Assembly (NCBI GenBank): GCA_002706365.1
Contig: PALM01000045.1
Location: 36,200-100,199 of the forward strand
Length of the DNA stretch: 64,000 nt
DNA from: Flavobacteriales bacterium
Lineage (GTDB): Bacteria > Bacteroidota > Bacteroidia > Flavobacteriales_E > Vicingaceae
Direction of reading: 5' to 3'
Part shown: piece by piece, positions 50,295 to 59,801 of the stretch
Numbering within the stretch: position 1 is the stretch's first letter
Layout of the letters: each line of letters starts with the position of its first letter
Notes under the pieces: generated by a model
The model's database searches: none
What the model saw: only the letters and a program-made list of their open reading frames with translations
Told to the model about the DNA's origin: nothing
Position numbers and translations under genes: made by a program

Positions 50295-51302
50295 ATGCTC
50301 GAATTCAACCAAAACGGAATCTACTGTCCAAAGGCCGATGTCTACATCGACCCCTGGAAGCCAGTTGAACGAGCTTTAATCACTCACGCCCACGCCGACC
50401 ATTCTCGTTGGGGTCATCAGCATTATCTAGCACATCATCATTCTGTACCAATCATTCAACATCGACTGGGGAATGAGATCAATATTGAAGGGATCGAATA
50501 TGGAGAGGTCCGCAAGATAAAAGGTGTGAGCTTTTCTTTTCATCCGGCCGGACATATAATCGGCTCAGCTCAAATTAGAGTAGAGTATAAGGGTGAGATC
50601 TGGGTAGTGAGTGGAGACTATAAACTGGAGGATGATGGATTCTCCGCTCCTTTTGAATCGGTTCCCTGCCATACCTTCATCACTGAATGCACCTTTGGTT
50701 TGCCGGTATTCAAGTGGAAGTCACCCAAGCTGGTGTTTGATGAGATCAACGATTGGTGGCGTAAAAATCAGGCTGAAGGGAAGGCCACTATTCTCACCGG
50801 TTATTCATTGGGGAAAGGACAACGTTTACTTCAGGGTATCGACCATTCCATTGGGGAGGTATACACGCATGGAGCCATAGAGAATACCAATCAAGTGATC
50901 CGTGAAATGGGTATTGAATTGAAGCCCAGCATCTATGTAGATCCCGATGATAAGAAAAAGGATTATGCCGGCTCTTTGATCATTGCTCCTCCATCTGCTT
51001 TAGGCACCAGCTGGCAAAAGAAGTTTCGTCCTTTCGAAGTAGGTATCGCATCCGGCTGGATGGCCATGCGCGGACCGAGAAGAAGGAGAGCGGTAGATCG
51101 GGGCTTTGTGTTATCAGATCATTGCGATTGGGAAGAATTGAACACGGCCATCAAAGAATGTGGCTGTGAAAGAGTGATCACTACCCATGGCTATACCTCG
51201 ATTTTCACCCAATGGTTGCAAGAACAAGGGTATGATGCGACTATTGAGAACACCGACTTTGAAGGAGAGTTGGGTGAGGTTGGTGAAGGAAGTTCAGATT
51301 GA
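50295..51302 (+). CDS. Ligase-associated DNA damage response exonuclease (MBL fold, CPSF/Artemis-like)
   Basis: A 335-residue metallo-beta-lactamase-fold nuclease. The metal motif is H31-A-H33-A-D35-H36 after 'PVERALIT', followed by 'SFHPAGHIIGSAQIRVEY' (His) and 'WVVSGDYKLEDDGFSAPFE' (Asp). The beta-CASP region has 'TILTGYSLGKGQRLLQGI', and the end has 'VLSDHCDWEELNTAIKECGCERVITTHGY'. It is the exonuclease partner of the ligase gene 157 bp downstream, part of the four-gene Lhr-type repair set. Length is normal. Confidence 0.94.
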   Translation: MLEFNQNGIYCPKADVYIDPWKPVERALITHAHADHSRWGHQHYLAHHHSVPIIQHRLGNEINIEGIEYGEVRKIKGVSFSFHPAGHIIGSAQIRVEYKGEIWVVSGDYKLEDDGFSAPFESVPCHTFITECTFGLPVFKWKSPKLVFDEINDWWRKNQAEGKATILTGYSLGKGQRLLQGIDHSIGEVYTHGAIENTNQVIREMGIELKPSIYVDPDDKKKDYAGSLIIAPPSALGTSWQKKFRPFEVGIASGWMAMRGPRRRRAVDRGFVLSDHCDWEELNTAIKECGCERVITTHGYTSIFTQWLQEQGYDATIENTDFEGELGEVGEGSSD

Positions 51303-51312
51303 GGTTGGGTTT

Positions 51313-51353
51313 TCCTCCTTCGCTAAAGCTATGGAGGACAAGTGAGCAAGAGG
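51313..51353. repeat. Dispersed hairpin element, copy 2
   Basis: TCCTCC (51313-51318) and GGAGGA (51333-51338) form a hairpin, followed by GGACAAGTGAGCAAGAGG (51336-51353), the exact reverse complement of 35833-35850. It sits in the 157-bp gap between the exonuclease and ligase genes. Confidence 0.7.
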
Positions 51354-51459
51354 GTTGGATAAATATGAAATATGAGATATGAAATGTGAAAGTGACTTTT
51401 TGAAATTGAGTCAAGCGCTGTGTCCGCCCTGGTAAAAAAGAGAAATTTTAATCCCTAAG

Positions 51460-53154
51460 ATGAAAGACTTCGTCCATTTATTTACTCAACTCGATCAAAC
51501 CACCAAGACTTTGAAAAAGGTGGCGGCATTGAAGCAGTACTTTGATGAGGCCGAGGAGAAGGATAAGGTATGGACGATCGCCTTGCTCTCTCACCGTCGC
51601 CCTAAGCGAAGTATTCGCACAAATCAATTGAGAGAATGGGCTGCTGAAGCGGCGGGTATTCCCCTCTGGATCTTTGAAGATACTTATCATGTGGTAGGAG
51701 ATCTAGCAGAGACTATGTCACTCGTCGTAAGCGAAAGTTCAATCACGGATAAATCAGAAATCCGAGATCAGAAATCAGAAATTTCACTTTCTAGTCAGGA
51801 TTCCCGGACTCGAACTAGGCCCCTGAGCTCCGTCGAAGGGTCGGACTCGAACCCAAGCAAAGGACTAAGCTATTGGATAAAATATGTCAAGTCTATCAAG
51901 GAGCTCGAAGATGATGAGAAGAAGCAAAAGATTCTAGATGCTTGGGATCAGCTTGATCAAACCGAACGCTTTGTATTCAATAAGCTGATCACCGGTGGCT
52001 GGCGAATGGGAGTGTCGCAAAAACTTATGACTAGAGCTTTAGCTCAGCATGCCGGACTGGATGAAAATCAGCTGGCGCATCGTCTGATGGGCGACTGGGA
52101 TCCGGAGACCATTAGCTTTCACAAATTAGTGGTCGAAGACCATCCGGAAGACCGACTCTCGCAGCCCTATCCTTTTTACCTAGCTTATCCCATTGAAGAT
52201 GAAGTTGAAGAATTGGGAGATCCTTCTGATTGGTTGATCGAGAGAAAATGGGATGGTATTCGCGGACAGATCATTCAGCGTGAAGATCAACTTTATGTGT
52301 GGTCTAGAGGAGAGGAATTGCTGACCGAAAAATTTCCGGAGTTTGAGGTGTTTACAGATTTACTTCCTAAAGGGACGGTCTTAGATGGTGAGATCACGGC
52401 CTTTGAAAACGATCAGCCGCTGCCCTTTAACAAACTGCAGACGCGTATCGGCCGGAAAACCTTGAGCAAAAAGATCTTGGAGAACGCTCCGGTTGCATTG
52501 ATCGCCTATGATCTATTGGAGTTCGAGGGGAAAGACCTTCGAAAATCACCAATGGCCGAACGTAGGAGTTTATTAGAGAAGCTGATCAAGGATATCGATC
52601 ACCCAAGCCTGCAACTCTCAGAAAGCCTGGAATTCAAAAGCTGGGGAGAATACCGAAAAGTGAGAGAAGCCTCCAGGGCTCACCATGCCGAAGGGCTAAT
52701 GCTCAAAAGAAAAGACTCAGAATATAAGGTCGGTAGAAAAAAGGGCGATTGGTGGAAATGGAAAGTCGACCCGCTAACCATAGATGCCGTCATGATCTAC
52801 GCCATGCGCGGACATGGACGCAGAGCCAATTTATATACCGATTACACTTTTGCAGTTTGGAAAGGAGATGAATTGGTGCCATTTACCAAAGCCTATTCAG
52901 GATTGACAGATGCAGAGATCCGAAAAGTAGATGCCTTTGTAAAGAAGAATACCGTAGATCGTTTCGGACCAGTGCGAAGTGTAAAGCCGGAACTGGTCTT
53001 TGAGATAGCCTTCGAAGGGATTGAAAGATCTTCCAGACATAAATCCGGGATCTCATTGCGTTTTCCACGCATGAATCGTTGGCGCCATGATAAATCGGCT
53101 AGTGAAGCTAACACCATTGATGATTTACATGGGCTATTAGAGCTTTATGGCTAA
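51460..53154 (+). CDS. ATP-dependent DNA ligase with repeat-derived linker insertion
   Basis: A 564-residue ATP-dependent ligase. The N-terminal DNA-binding domain spans about 1-90 and 136-235 ('DQTERFVFNKLITGGWRMGVSQKLMTRALAQ'). The nucleotidyltransferase has the adenylated K263 in 'ERKWDGIRGQ', and 'GTVLDGEITAF', 'EGLMLKRKDSEYKVGRKKGDWWKWK' and the C-terminal OB fold follow. It belongs to the PdeM/helicase/exonuclease set. Between residues about 94 and 135 lies a low-complexity segment ('DKSEIRDQKSEISLSSQ', then 'DSRTRTRPLSSVEGSDSNPSKG') that is encoded by dispersed repeat DNA and kept in frame. This makes the protein longer than usual in its linker. Confidence 0.93.
   Translation: MKDFVHLFTQLDQTTKTLKKVAALKQYFDEAEEKDKVWTIALLSHRRPKRSIRTNQLREWAAEAAGIPLWIFEDTYHVVGDLAETMSLVVSESSITDKSEIRDQKSEISLSSQDSRTRTRPLSSVEGSDSNPSKGLSYWIKYVKSIKELEDDEKKQKILDAWDQLDQTERFVFNKLITGGWRMGVSQKLMTRALAQHAGLDENQLAHRLMGDWDPETISFHKLVVEDHPEDRLSQPYPFYLAYPIEDEVEELGDPSDWLIERKWDGIRGQIIQREDQLYVWSRGEELLTEKFPEFEVFTDLLPKGTVLDGEITAFENDQPLPFNKLQTRIGRKTLSKKILENAPVALIAYDLLEFEGKDLRKSPMAERRSLLEKLIKDIDHPSLQLSESLEFKSWGEYRKVREASRAHHAEGLMLKRKDSEYKVGRKKGDWWKWKVDPLTIDAVMIYAMRGHGRRANLYTDYTFAVWKGDELVPFTKAYSGLTDAEIRKVDAFVKKNTVDRFGPVRSVKPELVFEIAFEGIERSSRHKSGISLRFPRMNRWRHDKSASEANTIDDLHGLLELYG
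51752..51852. repeat. Dispersed repeat inserted in frame inside the ligase gene
   Basis: Bases 51752-51783 match the reverse complement of intergenic 35724-35755 at 30 of 32 positions. GGACTCGAAC then occurs twice (51806-51815 and 51843-51852), flanking CCCCTGAGCTCCGTCGAAGGG, which looks like the common CCCTTCGACGGAGCTCAGGG-type bacterial hairpin repeat. GGACTCGAAC also resembles a tRNA T-loop sequence. No stop codon is created in the ligase frame. Confidence 0.85.
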
Positions 53155-53217
53155 TTGCCATTCTTTGATCCTTTCGTGAAGCCCCTTCAAATAATTATCT
53201 TCGCAAAAAAATACCCT

Positions 53218-53634
53218 ATGTCAAGCGAAAAATTCGATTCACAGAAAGCACCAGAGCCGGTTGGCGCCTATCCACACGCAAGAAAAGTTGGAAATCTCTT
53301 ATTTCTATCAGGCGTTGGACCTAGAGAAAGAGGCACAAAGAAGATTCCTGGAGTAGAACTTGATGATCAGGGAAACATCATTTCCTACGATATTGAAAAG
53401 CAGTGTATTTCTGTTTTCAATAATGTGCGCGCCATAGTTGAAGAAGCCGGTGCCGAATGGAAGAATGTGGTCGATGTGACGGTTTTTCTCACCAATATGA
53501 AAGATGATTTCGCTACTTACAATCGCTTGTATGCAGAGTATTTCAAGGAAAATCAGCCTTGCAGAACTACCCTAGAGATCAAGAGTCTTCCCACACCAAT
53601 CGCCATTGAATTGAAGGTGATTGCTACTATCTAG
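53218..53634 (+). CDS. RidA family deaminase (aminomuconate-deaminase-like)
   Basis: The frame is open from 53155, but the ATG at 53218 begins 'MSSEKFDSQKAPEPVGAYPHARKVGNLLFLSGVGPRERGTKK', the normal RidA start, giving 138 residues. RidA proteins hydrolyse reactive imines or enamines. This one has the 'CRTTLEIKSLPTP' substrate Arg region. It has an insertion ('KIPGVELDDQGNIISYDIEKQ') like the 2-aminomuconate deaminase branch rather than canonical RidA. That would fit the semialdehyde dehydrogenase at 29259 as a second kynurenine-pathway enzyme. The link is inferred. Confidence 0.85.
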   Translation: MSSEKFDSQKAPEPVGAYPHARKVGNLLFLSGVGPRERGTKKIPGVELDDQGNIISYDIEKQCISVFNNVRAIVEEAGAEWKNVVDVTVFLTNMKDDFATYNRLYAEYFKENQPCRTTLEIKSLPTPIAIELKVIATI

Positions 53635-53691
53635 AAGCTTGATGCTGGAGGCTAGATGCCGGACATCAAAATCCTTCTTCAATACTTGCTA

Positions 53692-54855
53692 CTAGCGATA
53701 GTTACTATAGAAATTGCTCAACTTCCCGGTTACTTGATTGTAGATGGGCTGAGTGAATAGCACAAAAAGATCTTGTGGAGAAGGCGGAGGCACTTCTGAT
53801 GCATTCACTATTTGCCAGTCTTCTGGATACAAAGCCTCTTCGTCGCCATTGAAATTTCCCCACTGACTAACCCAAATGTACTGTCCGGGAAGTTTCTCTT
53901 GGGTTAGTACTCTACTGGTATAAGGATCAATGATCTTAAGATCCAACAAGCCATTTGAAGTAAGCTGCTTGGTATTGACAATCAGTTTTGCATTCGCTGT
54001 GCCATAGACATCCAGTGTTTCTCCATTGGAATCCTTTACTTGCCCTACAATCACGCTATCCTTAGTTCGAACTAACTCCTCTACTTTGTGATAGACCTGT
54101 CCCACAGTAAAATGATCGAACTTCAGTCTCACAATTTGATCGGGAGTTTCAATTTGGAGTGATTGAGCTTCTTTAGGGCTGTAAAACTGCACGAAAGGAG
54201 ATACCGGCATTTGCATCATGAAGTCTTGCACTTTATTGTAAAAGAACTCGGCACTTATATCGAGCATGGTTGAACCGGTAGTCACTTCTTCTATCACCAC
54301 TTTGGTTGTTGCAAACCATCTCGCCTCTTCCATCTTATCACGGGTATCGGCATATCCATTTACCAATTGATTTGCTTTTTCATAATGATAGAAGGCGTCC
54401 ATGGCCTTGCTTTTATCATTCTCGTTTTTCGCTTGAGCAAGCAGATCTTCGCCCAGATTATAGCGTACCTCAGCGCCTTTTCTTGCTGCCTCAGCTTGTT
54501 CGCTGACAAAAGTCTTGGGGTTTGGAATCACTCTAAGACAAGCCGGGCATCTTTGAATCTCATTATAGATTCGATTCATTTTGGCGTACTCATAAGAGAT
54601 GTATTCATGAGCAAAAACATTGTTGCTCAATTTGGTTCTAGCGATGTTATCTTGATGCCATCTGATGGTAATTGGATAACCATATTTAAGGGTTTCTCTG
54701 GCTTTTTTGTTATTCGGACTAGAACGCAAACGATTGATCGCTTTGAGTAATCCTTCATCATAATCCCCTCGTTCAAATGCCTTCTTTCCTGAACTACAGT
54801 TCATTAAGGATAGAATCATAATCATGCTACTAAATAGTAAAACTGCCTTTTTCAT
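53692..54855 (-). CDS. Hypothetical TPR-like lipoprotein
   Basis: A 387-residue protein with lipobox 'LSLMNC' (Cys20). The N-terminal half is helical and TPR-like ('KKAFERGDYDEGLLKAINRLRSSPNNKKARETLKYGY', 'AMDAFYHYEKANQLVNGYADTRDKMEEA') and the C-terminal half is beta-rich ('VRLKFDHFTVGQVYHKVEELVRTKDSVIVGQV', 'LDVYGTANAKLIVNTKQL'). A 'CPAC' pair lies near residue 100. It resembles conserved Bacteroidota envelope lipoproteins, but I cannot name a family. It probably faces the periplasm from the outer membrane. Confidence 0.75.
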   Translation of the reverse strand: MKKAVLLFSSMIMILSLMNCSSGKKAFERGDYDEGLLKAINRLRSSPNNKKARETLKYGYPITIRWHQDNIARTKLSNNVFAHEYISYEYAKMNRIYNEIQRCPACLRVIPNPKTFVSEQAEAARKGAEVRYNLGEDLLAQAKNENDKSKAMDAFYHYEKANQLVNGYADTRDKMEEARWFATTKVVIEEVTTGSTMLDISAEFFYNKVQDFMMQMPVSPFVQFYSPKEAQSLQIETPDQIVRLKFDHFTVGQVYHKVEELVRTKDSVIVGQVKDSNGETLDVYGTANAKLIVNTKQLTSNGLLDLKIIDPYTSRVLTQEKLPGQYIWVSQWGNFNGDEEALYPEDWQIVNASEVPPPSPQDLFVLFTQPIYNQVTGKLSNFYSNYR

Positions 54856-54946
54856 AAGAGATGAGATTTGGTTTCCTCTAGAGGAGGTAAAAATGATGCC
54901 AAATTATGGCAATCATACAAAAAACAGTTGATTAAAGAGCAAAAGA

Positions 54947-54988
54947 AAACCCCCATCTCGAAGATCTATTCCTTCTCGATGGGGGTTT
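54947..54988 (-). terminator. Intrinsic terminator of the giant T9SS gene
   Basis: AAACCCCCATC (54947-54957) pairs perfectly with GATGGGGGTTT (54978-54988). On the minus strand the stem is followed by TTCTTTT, fitting termination of the gene ending at 55011. A smaller AAACC/GGTTT hairpin sits next to the stop codon. Confidence 0.88.
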
Positions 54989-55010
54989 CTGATAAAACCG
55001 AAGGGGGTTT

Positions 55011-58000
55011 TTATTGTAGCTGAAGCTTCAAGCTCTCGATTCCTTTATCGGTATATACTCTTACGATATAAAGTCCTCTTTCCAGTCTTGATACATCAAG
55101 TCTGTGAAGCTCGCGATTGGCATTTTGAGAGTGAACCAATCTTCCGTTCATATCGAAGATCTCGATGCTCTCCATCTTACCATTCTTGGCAGCTATATAT
55201 ACATCATTGTTAGCTGGATTTGGATAAAGAACCAATCCTGCCTTCTCACTTGCAATTTCATCAATTGAAGTAAGTGTATCGTTCACTGTCCAAATACTAA
55301 TGGTATTACTTTCCTCATTGGCTGCCAATACCAAGTTTTCATTGGTAGGGCTCAAATTGGCTGGAATAAAGATCAATCCTTCTGGAGCTTGATCACCTCC
55401 ACCAGTAGCAGTGTCTCTAGGAATATTAACAGTTACAAACTCAGGTGCATTTGGATTACTCACATCGTAAACCATGATACCTCCAGTTCTTTCCATACCG
55501 ATGAAAGCATAAGGAATGTTGTTCACTACTCCTACAATCACAGCCTCAGGCTCTGGACCTTTATCATCACTTCTGTCTTTGATCTCATTATCATCATCAG
55601 AAACATTGAACAAAGGAGAGTAAGCGGCACTATTCGAAATGATCTGTTCGAAATCATCACCACTATCATAAACCAAGGCACCACTTGTACCATTCCAAAC
55701 TGAGAATGAACGCGCACCATAAGTGTAGATGTGCTCATACTTACCATCATTATCTAGATCACCTTGAGCAGAAGATACTTTGATGTCGCCATAAGCTCTC
55801 AAAAGCAATTCAGGATTTGGAATAGAATCTAGGTTGTACTCTAGGTCATCAAGACGCTCTTCTTCAGAATAACCGTCGTAATCTCTAGAGTCACCTTCGT
55901 TAGCTGAAAGGATGTACACCTGTCCGTTCACCTCATAAGTGGCAATCGCATCTGGCATATAGAATCCTCTGAAAGGAGCCTGAGCAATTGTGATATCATC
56001 TGAATCTCTATCACTATCCAAGCCATTTCCTGGCAAAGAGTGATCCTTCCAACCCAATGGAATAAGAGCAGTGATTGTATCATTAACTAAGTCGACAACT
56101 GCTACTGCATTTGCTTCCTGACAAGCCACATAAGCGGTGGTGTTATCTGGAGAGATCGCTACATATTCAGGCTCTATATCCTGAGAAGCGCTAGCTCCCG
56201 GACCGAAGATTCTGATACCCTGAGCTCTCAAACTAGCTTCTTGTCCGTCGTAAGCAGTAAAGTCTAGTAGTGTCACATTCGATTGTCCAAGAGTACTATA
56301 ACCACCAGATACATCGATGATGCCAATTGACCCTATTGGATCGATCGTATAATCATCACTTGGCTCTCCTTCACATGCTACAACAACTGTTTGTCCATCA
56401 GGGCTGAAAGTCACCATATCAGGTAAAACTCCAACTGTCACATTCGCTAGAACAACTCCGTTTGTATCGAAGAAGACTACTTGTCCGTTTGAGTTTGTGT
56501 TAGCACCTTCAATAGCAGTGGCGATCACTGGCTGAGAACCTCCTGAGTAAACACTTAAACTATTGATTCCTCCGAAAGAAGAGATATCAATTGAATCAAG
56601 TCTTGTAATTGCAGAAGGGTTACTCATATCCAAGATCTCGAATCTGTCATTCGATGAATTAGTTACGAATAAGCGCTGAGAAACAGGATCGTAATTAAGG
56701 ATCTCAGTACTTCCTGCATTCACCAAACCTGCATATGAAGTCAATAATTGTACGTCGATAGCATTAGTAGCAGTAGGACCTACATTATCATCATCTTGAA
56801 TGAATAGCACAAATGCTTGGTCTTCCTCATTCGCAAAGTAATAATCAAGACTTGAAGGGATTTCCACAAAAACTATCTCATCATTTTCAACGATAGCATC
56901 ATTGACGATATTGGCAGTTACAACTATTGAGTCTTCAGTATTTGCTGTGGCCACACCAAAAGCAGCTGATAAACTATAATCAGAACCATCTGCAGTGCTG
57001 ATGTTCAAAGCATTCCAGCCAATTGTTTGATTGCTTGAAGTCTGGTTATTGTAATAGATAACCACATTTGCAGTTCCAACTGTTTCGTCCAACACAATTC
57101 TTCCTGCTTTGAAGGCAACTTCAACACCAAAGATCTCATCAGCTCTTAAGCTAAGGATTTGGATTCTGCGATCCTTTTCAACTGGCTGATCTTCCATGTC
57201 ATAAGCATTAACAGTGTAACGATTAAGCATGTATTCTGCCAATGCGTCTTGCTCCGTTCCCTTAGGGGCAAAAGTTGAGTTTCCTGCTCCAATAGCAGTT
57301 ACTGTGTCTAGATCTACATAATTTGAAGCTCTAGCAGGGTATGGATAGTTGTCGCCACCGCCTGATAAGAAATCTAGCGTCACTACTTTGATGATTCTTG
57401 CGGTATCACCAACCAAAGCACCATTTCTTACCACAGTATCTGTTGGGTTACCAGCAGTATCTACAATGATCATACTTTGAATTCTGCTACCAGCAGCTTG
57501 AGCTGGATCAAAGCTGAACTCCACTCCACCAACCTGGCACATTTGACCAGGAGTTGCAGAAGGCGCCCATGCAGCAACACCATGCTCCAGAACATCTTTT
57601 AGTCCTGCAGCAGAAAGATCAAGAACCGTAAGTCCGTTGTTGAATCTCAATGAATTTTCAATATCCAACTGGCTAACCTCTCCATCTTGCTTGCCTGAAA
57701 GTGGATTGGCTTGCGGAGGAAGGAATTCATACTCACCTGGAGCAACTTCTCTTACTTCTCCAATAGCAGCTCTGATTCCGCCACCATTCTTGATTGACAC
57801 TTTCACATTAGGGTCATACTGAAGTGCTTGCCATAGGTTAGCGTCTGCAGTTAGACTTCCAAGATTTGTTTCTTCAGTTCTTACAGATTCTCTTTGACCG
57901 TTAAGATACACATCAGTTTTTCCAACAATATTTCCATCTTTTGCAATCACAACGCCTGTAACTGCAGAAGTAATTGAGTCTACTAAAGCAGCCTTTCCAT

Positions 58001-59801
58001 TCGGGTCTGCAAAAGCGTTGTTGAAGTTCCCCCAAGTTGAAGCTACCATCATAGAGTCGGCAAGGTATGGTCCAGATTCTGGTCGAACAGAAGAAGGGAT
58101 TAACACACCTTGAGTGTCGAAGTCTGCGATAAGTCTACCTACATAACTGTATTCTCCATCAGTAGAGACAATAGCACAGGTATCTCCGTTGCCATTAGGG
58201 GTAAGGATTGGATATGCTTTATAAGGTGTAGAACCTGGAAGCAAACGATCGCCGGGATTAGCAAGAATTGCATCAGAACCACCAGCAATAATGATATCCA
58301 CATCATTCAACATTCCGGCCAATTGCTCTTCCAATTGGATCTGCTGAAGGTGAGTTACCAAAATGATCTTATTGATTCCATGATTTGTTGTAAGACTATC
58401 GATCCATGGCTGAACCTCAGCAGCTAAAGCCATAAGATTGTTGGTTCCAGCTCCAGGACCTTTTACACTCACATCAACAGGAGATGAAATGCTTTCAAGT
58501 AAAGGAGTAGTTACTCCAACCACACCAATCTTCTCGCCACCTCTGCTGATATAAGTTGCAGCAGCTATTTTGCTAATTGAGCTATTTCCTGCAGTTGATT
58601 CAGCTGGACCAGACTGGAATAATGTGTTTTCTATTACATTTCCCACGTACAAACCACCTAGAGATCCACTAGCCGTGAAATCTAGATTTGAAGAAAGGTA
58701 AGGGAATTGAGCTCCAACCCATCTATCGGCCGCAGGACCGTTAGGAGTTCTAAAATCTTCTTCAATAATGGCTTGAACGCCATCAGGACCAGCATCGAAT
58801 TCGTGGTTACCTACTGCAGAAGCATCAAAACCGATCAAGTTCATGATCGTGATATCTGCTCTACCCGGGCCTTCTCTCAATCCATCATAAGTGGTAATTC
58901 CAAAATGACGATTGTAAACGTTATTGAATACACCACCATCTCTGAAAGTTGCTCTATCTCCAGCAGCATTAAAGAATGGGCCTGGAATATAATTGTCACC
59001 AGCAGATAGAGTAATACTGTTTGAGTAAGTATCTTCTAATGTATCTACGATAGCCGCAAAGAATTTTGCTCTTTCAATTGCTTCAACACCACCTTCTAAG
59101 TCTGAAGCGTGTAAAACTTGAAGCGTATATCTTCCGGCACCACCTTGAGTGATTCCACTAACTCTGATATTGTCGAAAGCAGCCTCTTCATCACCAGAGT
59201 TAAGATCAACAAGAATTCTCACATCTAGAGAGTCTCCTGTTCCTGGAATATTCCAGCTAAAATCGGTGAAAGTGCCGTTCAGTCTTGTGCCATCTCCATA
59301 ACCATCATTGTCGGTATCTTCTGCAAATTGACCGTTGAATGGTCCTGAAGTACTTGTATAAGTTGAAGAATCAACTTCAAAACGACCAATGACGATCCAA
59401 TTTCCATTATCTATTCTTACTTGAACAGAAATTGAGTCACCATCCTCATCAATATCAATGTCTGTACCTGAGGCAAAAGCTGCCTTGAGGTTAAGTGAAC
59501 TCTTTCCAGAGATATCAATATTATCGATGTAAACTTGACCTATAGAAGTGGTCAATACACCATCAATATCTTCTGCCGCGATAAAAAACGATCCATCGAA
59601 GCTATTGTATGTAAAGGTTTCTTGAAGCGGAGCCCCTGCAGAATCTGTTCTGTCAAAGAAATCCTGAGTGCTTGTCCCAACACCATTCCCATTTGGGAAA
59701 GTGTATCCTGTAGTCCCTTCAAAGGACTCAGTGTAGAATGTGGTTTGACCAATTGCCGGCAAGGCAATAATGGCCAAAAGCATAGAATAGAGTTTTTTCA
59801 T
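55011..59801 (-). CDS. Giant T9SS-secreted fusion: metallophosphoesterase/5'-nucleotidase plus choice-of-anchor I beta-propeller
   Basis: A 1596-residue secreted protein. Order: signal peptide (1-19); jelly-roll domain (about 20-220); metallophosphoesterase (about 227-560); 5'-nucleotidase C-terminal domain (about 640-890, 'SIKNGGGIRAAI', 'DFLSGGGDNYPYP'); Calx-beta-like domain (about 905-1065); YncE-like choice-of-anchor I propeller (about 1075-1510); T9SS sorting domain (about 1525-1596, 'LVLYPNPANNDVYI', 'LERGLYIVRVYTDKGIESLKLQL'). In the phosphoesterase, D234, D269, N332-H333 and H484 are present. E236 stands where UshA has a metal His, and the usual GHxH reads G508-S-D510. It likely releases phosphate from nucleotides outside the cell. 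Confidence 0.9.
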   Translation of the reverse strand: MKKLYSMLLAIIALPAIGQTTFYTESFEGTTGYTFPNGNGVGTSTQDFFDRTDSAGAPLQETFTYNSFDGSFFIAAEDIDGVLTTSIGQVYIDNIDISGKSSLNLKAAFASGTDIDIDEDGDSISVQVRIDNGNWIVIGRFEVDSSTYTSTSGPFNGQFAEDTDNDGYGDGTRLNGTFTDFSWNIPGTGDSLDVRILVDLNSGDEEAAFDNIRVSGITQGGAGRYTLQVLHASDLEGGVEAIERAKFFAAIVDTLEDTYSNSITLSAGDNYIPGPFFNAAGDRATFRDGGVFNNVYNRHFGITTYDGLREGPGRADITIMNLIGFDASAVGNHEFDAGPDGVQAIIEEDFRTPNGPAADRWVGAQFPYLSSNLDFTASGSLGGLYVGNVIENTLFQSGPAESTAGNSSISKIAAATYISRGGEKIGVVGVTTPLLESISSPVDVSVKGPGAGTNNLMALAAEVQPWIDSLTTNHGINKIILVTHLQQIQLEEQLAGMLNDVDIIIAGGSDAILANPGDRLLPGSTPYKAYPILTPNGNGDTCAIVSTDGEYSYVGRLIADFDTQGVLIPSSVRPESGPYLADSMMVASTWGNFNNAFADPNGKAALVDSITSAVTGVVIAKDGNIVGKTDVYLNGQRESVRTEETNLGSLTADANLWQALQYDPNVKVSIKNGGGIRAAIGEVREVAPGEYEFLPPQANPLSGKQDGEVSQLDIENSLRFNNGLTVLDLSAAGLKDVLEHGVAAWAPSATPGQMCQVGGVEFSFDPAQAAGSRIQSMIIVDTAGNPTDTVVRNGALVGDTARIIKVVTLDFLSGGGDNYPYPARASNYVDLDTVTAIGAGNSTFAPKGTEQDALAEYMLNRYTVNAYDMEDQPVEKDRRIQILSLRADEIFGVEVAFKAGRIVLDETVGTANVVIYYNNQTSSNQTIGWNALNISTADGSDYSLSAAFGVATANTEDSIVVTANIVNDAIVENDEIVFVEIPSSLDYYFANEEDQAFVLFIQDDDNVGPTATNAIDVQLLTSYAGLVNAGSTEILNYDPVSQRLFVTNSSNDRFEILDMSNPSAITRLDSIDISSFGGINSLSVYSGGSQPVIATAIEGANTNSNGQVVFFDTNGVVLANVTVGVLPDMVTFSPDGQTVVVACEGEPSDDYTIDPIGSIGIIDVSGGYSTLGQSNVTLLDFTAYDGQEASLRAQGIRIFGPGASASQDIEPEYVAISPDNTTAYVACQEANAVAVVDLVNDTITALIPLGWKDHSLPGNGLDSDRDSDDITIAQAPFRGFYMPDAIATYEVNGQVYILSANEGDSRDYDGYSEEERLDDLEYNLDSIPNPELLLRAYGDIKVSSAQGDLDNDGKYEHIYTYGARSFSVWNGTSGALVYDSGDDFEQIISNSAAYSPLFNVSDDDNEIKDRSDDKGPEPEAVIVGVVNNIPYAFIGMERTGGIMVYDVSNPNAPEFVTVNIPRDTATGGGDQAPEGLIFIPANLSPTNENLVLAANEESNTISIWTVNDTLTSIDEIASEKAGLVLYPNPANNDVYIAAKNGKMESIEIFDMNGRLVHSQNANRELHRLDVSRLERGLYIVRVYTDKGIESLKLQLQ

